From RGIG3009 sp964470515 (GTDB lineage Bacteria > Bacillota > Clostridia > Oscillospirales > Acutalibacteraceae), in contig CAYYDD010000002.1 in the NCBI GenBank assembly GCA_964470515.1, positions 7,099 to 71,098 of the forward strand: a stretch of 64,000 nucleotides of DNA, in the 5' to 3' direction. The position numbers and the translations under genes were made by a program. Every line of letters starts with the position of its first letter. Within the stretch, counting starts at the first letter, position 1. The notes beneath the pieces are model-generated. The model saw nothing but the letters and a program-made list of their open reading frames with translations, did no database searches and was not told where the DNA came from. Shown piece by piece: positions 7,607 through 14,157 of the stretch.

Positions 7607-8762
7607 CCTTCTGATCTGCCGCTTCGTGCGGGATGCAGACAATATCCACGATCCCCGTGTGCGCGGTGCCTATGGTAAGCTCGCAGGCACGGCAGGTATC
7701 GCGGCCAACGTACTCTTGTTTCTCGGCAAGCTGCTTGCAGGCGCTTTGTCCGGCAGTGTGGCAGTGATCGCCGATGCATTCAACAATTTGTCGGATGCCG
7801 GCTCCTCCGTTGTTACGCTGGTGGGCTTTCGTTTGTCCGCCGCCCCGCCGGATAAGGAGCATCCGTTCGGCCACGGCCGCGTGGAATATCTGTCGGCACT
7901 CACCGTTGCCGCGCTGATTATGCTGGCCGGTGTGGAACTGGCCTCCTCCGCCGTCGGTAAGATCATCACCCCCGATCCCGCGTCGTTTTCGTGGCTGTCT
8001 GCCTCCATTTTGGCAGGCTCCATCGCCGTAAAAGCGTGGATGGCTTGCTTTAACCGTGCCATCAGCAAACGGATCCGTTCGGACGCACTGGCCGCCTCCG
8101 CGACTGACAGCCGCAACGATGTCATCTGCACCGGCGTGGTGCTGCTGTCCTCGCTGTTTACGCTGGTCACCGGTATCAATATCGACGGCTGGGTCGGCGT
8201 TGCGGTCGCGTTGTTCGTCATCTGGTCGGGCTTTTCCGTCGTGCGGGAGACCATCTCGCCGCTACTCGGCGAAGCCCCTGACCCCGAGCTGGTCAACGGG
8301 ATCCGCGAGCGTGTGCTGGCGCAGGAGGGTATCATCGGTATCCACGACCTTATCGTCCATAACTACGGCCCCGGCCGCTGTATCGTATCCTTGCACGCCG
8401 AGGTGCCGAGCAACGGCGATATCCTCAAAAGCCACGAGATCGTGGACGCGGTGGAGCGCCGTCTGGCCGAGGAGCTGAACGTTGTCGCGTGTATTCATAT
8501 GGATCCGGTAGACACGGGCGACGAGCGCGTCAGTACGCTACGTGTGCTCACAGAGACTATTTTGCAGGATATCGACCCGTCGCTCACGCTGCACGACTTT
8601 CGCGTCGTGTTCGGTGAGCAACGCAGCAACGTGATCTTTGATGTGGTCGTTCCTTTTGCTATCAAGGATGTCGCCGCCCTCCAGCCGGAGATCGAGCGGC
8701 GGTTGCAGATCGTTGATCCGCGTTTGTACGCGGTGGTGACCATCGACCGGGAGTGGAGCTGA
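7596..8762 (+). CDS. Cation diffusion facilitator transporter
   Basis: This inner-membrane divalent cation/proton antiporter (Zn, Mn, Fe or Co class) has about six membrane segments in residues 25-210 and a cytoplasmic C-terminal domain. Metal-site features are ADAFNNLSDAGSS (about 51-63), EHPFGHGR (about 89-96) and TDSRNDV in the fifth segment (about 169-175). The C-terminal domain shows the family motif GIHDLIVHNYG (about 248-258). The 388 aa length is somewhat above the typical 300, because of an extended C-terminal regulatory part. The ATG at 7596 follows GGAGGAGG and overlaps the NUDIX gene. The metal transported is not predictable. Confidence 0.88.
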   Translation: MLTDLLICRFVRDADNIHDPRVRGAYGKLAGTAGIAANVLLFLGKLLAGALSGSVAVIADAFNNLSDAGSSVVTLVGFRLSAAPPDKEHPFGHGRVEYLSALTVAALIMLAGVELASSAVGKIITPDPASFSWLSASILAGSIAVKAWMACFNRAISKRIRSDALAASATDSRNDVICTGVVLLSSLFTLVTGINIDGWVGVAVALFVIWSGFSVVRETISPLLGEAPDPELVNGIRERVLAQEGIIGIHDLIVHNYGPGRCIVSLHAEVPSNGDILKSHEIVDAVERRLAEELNVVACIHMDPVDTGDERVSTLRVLTETILQDIDPSLTLHDFRVVFGEQRSNVIFDVVVPFAIKDVAALQPEIERRLQIVDPRLYAVVTIDREWS

Positions 8763-8768
8763 GGTTTT

Positions 8769-9662
8769 ATGGCAGGCTACGTCATCTATAACGGATTTTG
8801 GAACGCGGTCCCGCCCGATCCCGCACAGCGGATGGTCACGGCAGCCGCGGCCCACGGTGTCACACTGTCGGTTTGTCCGAACACCTCGTTCGTGACGTCG
8901 GTCGCCCCGCTGTGCGTGAATGCGCCGGACGGTGCTACGCTGTCCTCGGCCGATTACGTGCTGTTCTGGGATAAGGATACCCGCCTTGCCAAAACGCTGG
9001 AAAGCGCCGGCGTGCGGGTGTATAACCCCGCCCACGCTATTGAAATTTGTGACGATAAAAGCGAGACCCACCGTATTCTGGCGGCTGCGGGTATCCCGCA
9101 GCCGGAAACGCTGCTCGCCCCGATGACCTATACCGAGATCACCGCCCCTGTGGAAGCGTTTCTGGAATCGGGCGCACAGCGCCTTGGCTTCCCGCTGGTG
9201 GTCAAGGAATGTTACGGCTCGTTCGGCGATCAGGTGTCGCTGGCACACGATATGGACGAGTTGCGTACAAAAGCCTACGCAATGGATTCCCGCCCCTTTA
9301 TGCTGCAGCACTTTATCCACGAGGCGGCGGGCGAGGATGTGCGTCTGTACGTGGTGGGTGGCCGCGTGGCCGCCGCGATGCGCCGCTGGTCGGATGGCAC
9401 GGATTTCCGCGCCAATCTGCGGCAGGGCGGCTCGGCTGTGCCGTATACGCCCACGCCTGCAGAGGAGGAGCTTGCGTTGCGCTGCTGCCGTGAACTGGGT
9501 TTGTGCTTCGGCGGTGTCGATCTGTTGCACACGGCAGACGGCGTGGTGGTATGTGAAGTCAATTCCAACGCCCATTTAGCGGGCATTATCGCCTGCACCG
9601 GCATAGACGTGGCGGATGTCATCGTCTCGTGGGTGCTGGAACAAGAAAGAAAGGAACGGTGA
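8769..9662 (+). CDS. ATP-grasp ligase, RimK-like
   Basis: The 297-residue product has the ATP-grasp layout: an N-terminal Rossmann-like part, DKSETHRILAAAGIPQP (about 97-113), the ATP-binding lysine region PLVVKECYGSFGDQV (about 143-157), and metal-binding residues in the C-terminal half ending GVDLLHTADGVVVCEVNSN. This matches RimK/LysX-type enzymes, which join a carboxylate to an amine through an acyl phosphate. The substrates are unknown. It starts 6 nt after the CDF stop and ends 4 nt before the XRE gene, so all four genes form one transcription unit. Confidence 0.82.
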   Translation: MAGYVIYNGFWNAVPPDPAQRMVTAAAAHGVTLSVCPNTSFVTSVAPLCVNAPDGATLSSADYVLFWDKDTRLAKTLESAGVRVYNPAHAIEICDDKSETHRILAAAGIPQPETLLAPMTYTEITAPVEAFLESGAQRLGFPLVVKECYGSFGDQVSLAHDMDELRTKAYAMDSRPFMLQHFIHEAAGEDVRLYVVGGRVAAAMRRWSDGTDFRANLRQGGSAVPYTPTPAEEELALRCCRELGLCFGGVDLLHTADGVVVCEVNSNAHLAGIIACTGIDVADVIVSWVLEQERKER

Positions 9663-9666
9663 CCCG

Positions 9667-10263
9667 ATGGACGAAATGAAGGCTGTATTTGCCGCTAACC
9701 TCATCCACCTGCGTACGCAGGCGGGGTTGACTCAGGCCGAGCTGGCGGAGAAGATACATTATTCCGATAAATCCGTGTCCAAATGGGAACGCGCGGAATC
9801 GCTGCCCGACCTGCAGGTCGCGCAGGAGCTGGCGCAGGTGTTCGGCGTTACGGTGGATTTCCTTATCACGCCCCACGACGCGTGGGAGGGCAAACCCGTA
9901 CGCGTGCCGTACCGCACCGAGGTCATCACCTCGCTGTCCATTGTCGGTATCTGGACGTTGGCACTGCTCGTATTCCTCGTTTTGTTCTGGATATTTGAAA
10001 AGCTGTTCTGGGTCGTGTTTCTGGTCGCCGTCCCGGTGTCGCTCATCACATTGCTGGTGCTCAACAGCGTGTGGGGCAAGTATAAGTATCATCCCTACGT
10101 CGTGTCGATGCTGCTGCTCGGCGTGTTCGTGTTGTTATATTATATTCTGCACGCCTACGTTCACCTCCACCATCCGTGGGGTCTGGCGTTCCTGTGGCTG
10201 CCGGCGCAGATCATCGTCGCGCTCAGCTTTTGTATCCGTCGCCGTAACAAGGACGAAACGTAA
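9667..10263 (+). CDS. XRE-family regulator with C-terminal membrane domain
   Basis: An N-terminal helix-turn-helix (about residues 6-62; LTQAELAEKIHYSDKSVSKW) is followed by four hydrophobic segments (about 90-195). Membrane-anchored XRE proteins of this layout are common in Clostridia, and their targets are rarely known. The start at 9667 (MDEMKAVF) follows AAGAAAGGA; an in-frame upstream codon would add a tail overlapping the previous gene without a binding site. It is last in the NUDIX-CDF-ATP-grasp operon and could regulate it. Confidence 0.82.
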   Translation: MDEMKAVFAANLIHLRTQAGLTQAELAEKIHYSDKSVSKWERAESLPDLQVAQELAQVFGVTVDFLITPHDAWEGKPVRVPYRTEVITSLSIVGIWTLALLVFLVLFWIFEKLFWVVFLVAVPVSLITLLVLNSVWGKYKYHPYVVSMLLLGVFVLLYYILHAYVHLHHPWGLAFLWLPAQIIVALSFCIRRRNKDET

Positions 10264-10269
10264 GAAGCT

Positions 10270-10292
10270 CCGTTCTTGCGAACGGCTGTTTT
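10270..10292 (+). terminator. Terminator after the XRE gene
   Basis: Perfect stem CCGTTC-TTGC-GAACGG followed by CTGTTTT, a short rho-independent signal ending the four-gene operon. Confidence 0.6.
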
Positions 10293-10400
10293 CACATCGC
10301 GTAGCCGTCAAAAACCGATGAAGTAACAGCGGAACGACCACGCCGTCTTTTGGAATACCAATAAATTTTGAGGATTTATGGTTGTTTTTTGATTTTCCAC

Positions 10401-10428
10401 TTGACATTCCTCCGGATTTTGTTATAAT
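10401..10428 (+). promoter_or_regulatory. tRNA-Pro promoter
   Basis: Perfect TTGACA, a 16-bp spacer and perfect TATAAT, ending 20 nt before the tRNA. Confidence 0.85.
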
Positions 10429-10448
10429 AGTTGTCACAGCTGAAAAAT

Positions 10449-10525
10449 CCGGGTGTAGCGCAGATTGGTAGCGCGCTTGAATGGGGTTCAAGAGGCCGCA
10501 GGTTCGACTCCTGTCACTCGGACCA
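10449..10525 (+). tRNA. tRNA-Pro(GGG), CCA encoded
   Basis: The cloverleaf folds completely: acceptor CCGGGTG/CACTCGG, D arm GCGC/GCGC, anticodon arm CTTGA/TCAAG with loop ATGGGGT (anticodon GGG), T arm GCAGG/CCTGT with loop TTCGACT, then A and encoded CCA. It reads CCC/CCU proline codons. The accessory island with a restriction system starts right after it. I looked for a second copy of its 3' end as an attachment site and did not see one before 13338. Confidence 0.95.
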
Positions 10526-10530
10526 TATTA

Positions 10531-10566
10531 GCACGATGGTTTTGATACGAAACCATTGTGCTTTTC
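10531..10566 (+). terminator. tRNA-Pro terminator
   Basis: Stem GCACGATGGTTT/AAACCATTGTGC (one G-U pair) is followed by TTTTCT. The right arm resembles the GTTTCATTGTG repeats that follow. Confidence 0.75.
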
Positions 10567-10800
10567 TATGTTCAAAAAGCCTTGTGTTGCAAGACTTTTT
10601 GCTACTTCTACAATAGCATTAGTTTCATTGTATCAAAGCAGCCTGCATGAAAGTCCGAGTTAGAGGACTTAATCCTCCCATTTTTCTATGTACAAACATT
10701 GCAATGAAACTTTTATTTTGGATTAGTTTCGTTGTGGTGAGAAAAGTTTCATCGTGACTGAAATAGTATCATTGTGCCATGTATATGTTTCATTGATAAA
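10567..10800. repeat. Left GTTTC repeat array, no gene
   Basis: Copies of a motif close to AGTTTCATTGTG begin at 10621, 10725, 10745, 10765 (as AGTATC) and 10786, with an inverted copy (GCAATGAAACTT) at 10701-10712. The last four are spaced 20, 20 and 21 bp, or two helical turns. No coding frame is credible here. A similar array lies on the other side of the restriction system at 12539-12608. Confidence 0.6.
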
Positions 10801-10841
10801 TAAAAAGGACTTCCAATACGGTGATTAGTATTGGAAGTCCT
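10801..10841 (-). terminator. Terminator of the C-R restriction operon
   Basis: A perfect 14-bp stem AGGACTTCCAATAC/GTATTGGAAGTCCT with an 8-nt loop is followed on the minus strand by TTTTTA, just after the endonuclease stop. Confidence 0.85.
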
Positions 10842-10846
10842 AAATA

Positions 10847-11473
10847 TTAGTCTAAATATTTTTTGAGATACGCATTAAAATGGTGTATCAATTCTTCATT
10901 TCCCATTTGTGGACGCCACATAAAGAAATTTTTGTCATATGTATCGAACCAAAATGCAATTTCACGGTTTCGCTTCGGATCTCTCGTGATATCACCTTCA
11001 AGAACAACCCAAAAAGGAAGAACTTCCGTATCAGTTATACCGCTTGCCTCGCGATACTTTTTTATCAATCCCGGAGTGAACAGCTTGCACATTCTTTCGT
11101 GCGCATTTCCTCTGCCTGCACTTGGGTCTTTTCCTTCGACCCATCCATCTTGGCGTTTAATTTCTCCGAATAAAATTTTACCCGTTCTTGTATTTTGAAT
11201 CGAAAAGTCGGGAGAGACACCCCAACCACGACTCCTGGCGGTTTCCATAGTTCTTTCATCAGGACAAAAAATTTGTGCGAGCGTTTCCTCACTTAATACC
11301 ACACTCTCATAGATGTGCTTTAAGTCTGTGGGATGGTCATTGATAACATACTCTGTCCCCACGAACGCTGCTCGGAATGCCTGTAACAAGTTCTTCTCGG
11401 CAGTTCCCGCAAGGCCTCCAGGACCAGACTCCGTCTGCCAATTATCACGTTTGCTGAGTTCTGCTTTTGCCAT
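10847..11473 (-). CDS. MunI-like type II restriction endonuclease
   Basis: The product resembles the MunI endonuclease (C^AATTG) almost throughout, most clearly at FGEIKRQDGWVEGKDPSAGR, LFTPGL, VLEGDITRDPKR and the end LKKYLD. The catalytic PD...ExK motif is visible as D89, E104 and K106, with the same 15-residue gap as the D83/E98/K100 set of MunI. This suggests cleavage of CAATTG, an inference from resemblance. It sits 11 nt after the controller gene and opposite the methyltransferase, the classic R-C/M layout. The gene is AT-rich compared with the host genes, so it was probably acquired horizontally. All catalytic residues are intact. Confidence 0.9.
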   Translation of the reverse strand: MAKAELSKRDNWQTESGPGGLAGTAEKNLLQAFRAAFVGTEYVINDHPTDLKHIYESVVLSEETLAQIFCPDERTMETARSRGWGVSPDFSIQNTRTGKILFGEIKRQDGWVEGKDPSAGRGNAHERMCKLFTPGLIKKYREASGITDTEVLPFWVVLEGDITRDPKRNREIAFWFDTYDKNFFMWRPQMGNEELIHHFNAYLKKYLD

Positions 11474-11484
11474 GATATTTACAC

Positions 11485-11691
11485 CTACAGCTCTCTAAAT
11501 AATTCTTCGAGTGATATATCTAAACCTTTTGCGATTTTTTCGATATTCACTATTGAGATGTTTCTTTTGCCATTCTCTACGGAAGCATAGTATGTTCTAT
11601 CCATATCAATCGAAATGGCAAATTTTTCTTGACTAAGTCCTTTGCTTAGTCGTAATTGTTTAATTCTTTCGCCAAATCTAACCGTTATCAT
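11485..11691 (-). CDS. Restriction-modification controller (C) protein
   Basis: This is a 68-residue single-domain XRE helix-turn-helix protein (FGERIKQLRLSKGLSQEKFA; TYYASVENGKRNIS; GLDISLEELF), the size and type of C proteins that delay endonuclease expression until host DNA is methylated. The start ATG at 11691 (MITVRF) follows GGGGGGAAAGTA; the frame could extend 15 codons upstream but without a binding site. It precedes the endonuclease gene by 11 nt and is divergent from the methyltransferase. It probably binds the 130-bp intergenic region to switch both promoters. Confidence 0.88.
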   Translation of the reverse strand: MITVRFGERIKQLRLSKGLSQEKFAISIDMDRTYYASVENGKRNISIVNIEKIAKGLDISLEELFREL

Positions 11692-11714
11692 TACTTTCCC
11701 CCCTATACAACAAT

Positions 11715-11744
11715 ATTCTACAGCAACTGATGCCAATAAGACAA
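11715..11744 (-). promoter_or_regulatory. Candidate promoter of the C-R operon
   Basis: On the minus strand TTGTCT, an 18-bp spacer and TAGAAT read toward the C gene, ending 24 nt before its ATG. Confidence 0.45.
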
Positions 11745-11755
11745 CGGACTATAAG

Positions 11756-11772
11756 CAACATTTGTGTTGACT
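11756..11772. promoter_or_regulatory. Candidate C-protein operator overlapping the methyltransferase -35
   Basis: A perfect inverted repeat CAACA-TTTG-TGTTG (11756-11769) shares three bases with the -35 box TTGACT (11767-11772) of the methyltransferase promoter. A controller bound here would repress methyltransferase transcription. Confidence 0.45.
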
Positions 11773-11795
11773 TTCATACATGGTGGGTGTATAAT
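11767..11795 (+). promoter_or_regulatory. Methyltransferase promoter
   Basis: TTGACT, a 17-bp spacer and perfect TATAAT. Its position, 28 nt before the ATG at 11823, argues that the methyltransferase starts there and not at an upstream in-frame ATG (11730). Confidence 0.75.
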
Positions 11796-11822
11796 AATAA
11801 AAAAATAAAAGGATTTACCGAA

Positions 11823-12512
11823 ATGAGAGAAAATAAAGACATAACCGCATACTCCTTGTATAGCGTACAAGCAAGGCAGAGAACAAAGGTCAATCCATTA
11901 GAGGATGTGTACCCGCCTTTACCAGACAAAAAATATCAAGTGATATATGCTGACCCACCATGGGATTATGGTGGAAAAATGCAATTTGATAAAACAACCA
12001 TCAAGGATGAGAATGTCGGTTTTGAGAAAAAGATTTTCCTCAGTTCTGCTACCTTCAAATATCCCACCCTCAAACTCAAACAACTAAAAGAGTTAGATGT
12101 TGCTTCGATTGCGGCAGATGATTGTTTGCTGTTTATGTGGACTACTGGCCCTCAAATGAGCAACGCTATCGAATTAGGAACAGCATGGGGGTTTGAGTAT
12201 AAAACGGTCGCTTTTGTGTGGGATAAAATGGTTCACAATCCTGGTAGATACACATTAAGTCAAACAGAGTTTGTACTTGCCTTTAAGAAGGGTAAGTTCC
12301 CTCAACCCAGAGGAGCAAGAAATGTGCGACAAATGGTACAGGTCCATCGCGGCGCACATAGCGTTAAGCCTATCGAAGTGATTGCTGGAATTACTAAAAT
12401 GTTCCCCGAACAAGGAAAAATTGAATTGTTTGCAAGAAACAACTATGTGGGCTGGGATAACTGGGGTCTTGAAATTCCCGATAGTAAAATCGATATTAAA
12501 ACTGGTATATAA
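11823..12512 (+). CDS. MunI-like adenine-N6 DNA methyltransferase (MT-A70 type)
   Basis: The product has the catalytic DPPW motif (about residues 44-47) and the MT-A70 signatures LLFMWTTGPQM, SQTEFVLAFKKG, KPIEV and the C-terminal FARNNYVGWDNWG. It should methylate the adenine in the sequence cut by the neighbouring endonuclease (CAATTG if MunI specificity holds). The start at 11823 (MRENKDI) follows AAAAGGATTTACCGA and lies just after a strong promoter, giving 229 aa. It is divergent from the C-R operon. Codon use is AT-rich like its partner genes. Confidence 0.88.
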   Translation: MRENKDITAYSLYSVQARQRTKVNPLEDVYPPLPDKKYQVIYADPPWDYGGKMQFDKTTIKDENVGFEKKIFLSSATFKYPTLKLKQLKELDVASIAADDCLLFMWTTGPQMSNAIELGTAWGFEYKTVAFVWDKMVHNPGRYTLSQTEFVLAFKKGKFPQPRGARNVRQMVQVHRGAHSVKPIEVIAGITKMFPEQGKIELFARNNYVGWDNWGLEIPDSKIDIKTGI

Positions 12513-12538
12513 AATCTAATTGGTCTTGTTCATAAGGA

Positions 12539-12608
12539 GGTTTCACTTTCCGTGCTATGGTTTCATTTTCAAGTGAAACCTTTTGAAACCATATGAAACC
12601 GTATCATT
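12539..12608. repeat. Right GTTTC/GAAAC repeat array
   Basis: GGTTTC occurs at 12539 and 12559, exactly 20 bp apart. GAAACC occurs at 12575, 12585 and 12595, exactly 10 bp apart, followed by GTATCATT. The motif core matches that of the left array at 10621-10796, so the restriction system is bracketed. Confidence 0.6.
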
Positions 12609-12634
12609 ATTATCAAAATAATTCAAGTAAAGAT

Positions 12635-12679
12635 AATCCGAACGCAATCTTCCAAAATGGAGACGTGTTCGGATTTTCC
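12635..12679 (+). terminator. Terminator after the methyltransferase
   Basis: An 11-bp stem AATCCGAACGC/GTGTTCGGATT (one G-U) has an inner paired TTCCA/TGGA region and a TT-rich tail. It lies about 120 nt after the gene. Confidence 0.55.
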
Positions 12680-12710
12680 GTTTCTATTGATAATATTCTT
12701 TAATGCACAT

Positions 12711-12743
12711 AAAAACTGCGCTCAACTGGAGCGCGGTTTTTTG
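12711..12743 (+). terminator. Second terminator of the island
   Basis: Stem CTGCGCTC-AACT-GGAGCGCGG followed by TTTTTT, with AAAAA before it, so it may work in both directions. Confidence 0.75.
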
Positions 12744-12828
12744 CGTGGTTTTGAGATTTGTATGATATAGTATTGTTAAAATCAGATTGGGCGGTACCGG
12801 TATAGTTGTTGCAATTCATCCAAAAGCA

Positions 12829-12856
12829 TTGAATTTAACAAAAAATGCTGTATAAT
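12829..12856 (+). promoter_or_regulatory. Orphan promoter before a perfect palindrome
   Basis: TTGAAT, a 16-bp spacer and TATAAT. A 24-bp palindromic site begins 25 nt later, where a repressor could block it. The gene it served appears to be lost. Confidence 0.5.
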
Positions 12857-12880
12857 TAAAAAACAGGTTGTCATTTTTTC

Positions 12881-12904
12881 TGTCAAAAGGTGTACCTTTT
12901 GACA
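12881..12904. promoter_or_regulatory. Perfect palindromic operator-like site
   Basis: TGTCAAAAGG and CCTTTTGACA surround TGTA. With the upstream promoter and the repressor-like start codons downstream it looks like an autoregulated repressor locus. Confidence 0.5.
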
Positions 12905-12995
12905 AGGCCATTCATGGTTAATTCTAAAAAACTGCGAGAGAAAACCGTGATGCCCTTAACGGAGAATCAAGCAGCTCAAATTGCATAAAGTTCCA

Positions 12996-13181
12996 TTATA
13001 AGCCGAGGCGGAAAATCAAAGCTTTATGTAAGTATTTTTTCAATAGTTCGGTGGCAGGCGGATCGGTGGGATCGTTCGTGCCCAGCTTGCCACGGAAGGC
13101 ATCGGCAAGGATAGACTTTTTTATAAGGTCGATTATATTCAGTATTTGTTCTTTAATTATATCAACATTTATTCTTAATAA
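12996..13181 (-). pseudogene. Degraded C-terminal fragment of a type I specificity subunit (HsdS)
   Basis: On the minus strand a 61-codon frame reads a coiled-coil segment (KEQILNIIDLIKKSIL) followed by ADAFRGKLGTNDPTDP and ATELLKKYL, then TAA. The string SIL.DAFRGKLGTNDP is the well-known end of HsdS proteins, after the second target-recognition domain. The rest of HsdS, and hsdM and hsdR, are absent; the frame is closed upstream by TGA at 13182-13184. It indicates that a type I system once occupied this site. Confidence 0.65.
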
Positions 13182-13338
13182 TCAAGTATACAATTCGATT
13201 ACAGGATTGTAACGTTGTAGGTGTTACAATGATGTGTGACACCTACAGAGTCACGCACTGTTTTTCTTTTGAACTGTTGAATTGTGGGGCGGGGTGTGAT
13301 ACAATGAGCAAAATCGCAAGGCACAAGGAGGGGACAGT
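13182..13338. promoter_or_regulatory. Upstream region and promoter of the cyclase-family gene
   Basis: A 9-bp inverted repeat TGTAGGTGT/ACACCTACA (13216-13247) is followed by TTGAAT (13277), a 17-bp spacer and TACAAT (13300-13305). The ribosome binding site is AAGGAGGGG. Confidence 0.6.
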
Positions 13339-13953
13339 ATGAAACTGATCGACATAACCCGTGAGCTGATGAAGGCACCGGTATATCCGGGCGATCCCGC
13401 ACCGCAGATGATAAAGCTGACCACTATGGCGGCGGGTGACCCGTGCAATACCACGGTGTTAACTGCGTGCCTGCACAACGGCACACATATGGATGCGCCG
13501 CGGCATTTCTTCCCGCAGGGCGACGGTATCGACAAGGTGTCGCTGGATGCCTGCATCGGGGAGTGCATCGTCGTGGAATGCAGCGGCCTGCTGCTCGGTG
13601 ACGCGGCGGAGGAGCTGCTCCCGAAGCTGAAAAGCAAACAGCGCGTACTGTTCAAAGGTGATCTGCAGCTGACTCCCAGTGCGGCGTTCGTGTTGTCCTG
13701 CGCCGGACTTGTGCTGCTCGGCGTGGAAAGCTCCTCAGTGGCTCCGATCACTTATACCGAGGAGGTGCACCGTCAGCTGCTCGGTGCAGGCATTGTGCTC
13801 CTGGAGGGACTGGATCTCTCCAAGGCCGAGCCGGATGTGCCGTATCTGCTGATGGCTGCACCGCTGTGTATCGCGGGAGCGGACGGTGCGCCCGTGCGTG
13901 CCGTGCTGGCGGAATCTCAGCGCATTGATTGGGACGAGCATACCTGGCGCTGA
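13339..13953 (+). CDS. Cyclase family protein (kynurenine formamidase-like metal hydrolase)
   Basis: The 204-residue product carries the PF04199 signature HNGTHMDAPRHF with metal ligands H46, H50, D52 and H56. The family includes arylformamidase (KynB) and other amide or ester hydrolases binding Zn or Mn. The start MKLIDITRELMKAPVYPGDP is typical. No tryptophan catabolism genes lie nearby, so the substrate is unclear. It is transcribed alone from its own promoter. Confidence 0.85.
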   Translation: MKLIDITRELMKAPVYPGDPAPQMIKLTTMAAGDPCNTTVLTACLHNGTHMDAPRHFFPQGDGIDKVSLDACIGECIVVECSGLLLGDAAEELLPKLKSKQRVLFKGDLQLTPSAAFVLSCAGLVLLGVESSSVAPITYTEEVHRQLLGAGIVLLEGLDLSKAEPDVPYLLMAAPLCIAGADGAPVRAVLAESQRIDWDEHTWR

Positions 13954-14157
13954 TAAAGCAAGGAGAACTTCCGGTGTATCAAATGTGCCTCGAAGAACTG
14001 AATGAATACCGCCCAAATCAAAGATTTGGAGCCCCACTCATCCCCTGACAAGGGGAGCCGGTAAAGATAGCAACCCGTTTACGGGTTGCCGATAATCTAT
14101 GCACGGTTGGTCGGCCAATAATAACCGCACTTTTTTATTTTAGGAGTTGGAAAATCA
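13954..14157. other. Intergenic region with three hairpins
   Basis: Hairpins are CCAAATC/GATTTGG (14013-14029), CCCCT/AGGGG (14043-14055) and GCAACCCG/CGGGTTGC (14070-14089). The first two resemble short intergenic repeat units frequent in Oscillospiraceae. A C..TTTTTTATTTT stretch follows before the next ribosome binding site. Confidence 0.45.

Larger units (their letters stand above)
12513..12995. other. Accessory intergenic region: repeats, two terminators, repressor/operator remnant
   Basis: No intact gene is seen. The stretch holds the right repeat array (12539-12608), two hairpin terminators, a promoter (12829-12856) and a perfect palindrome TGTCAAAAGG-TGTA-CCTTTTGACA (12881-12904). 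A 24-codon frame at 12914-12988 beginning MVNSKKLREK resembles the start of phage repressors but soon loses similarity and ends in TAA. Confidence 0.55.

Noticed and set aside
11730..11822. Longer methyltransferase start at 11730
   Set aside because: The extra 31 codons cover a strong promoter and operator-like repeat, and have no ribosome binding site; 11823 is preferred.
10526..12995. CRISPR-like array suspected from repeated GTTTC motifs
   Set aside because: The repeats are short (about 6-12 bp), imperfect and spaced 10 or 20 bp, without constant repeat-spacer units and without cas genes.
10449..13338. Integrated element with tRNA attachment sites
   Set aside because: No second copy of the tRNA-Pro 3' end and no integrase are visible within the window, so I call it an accessory island only.
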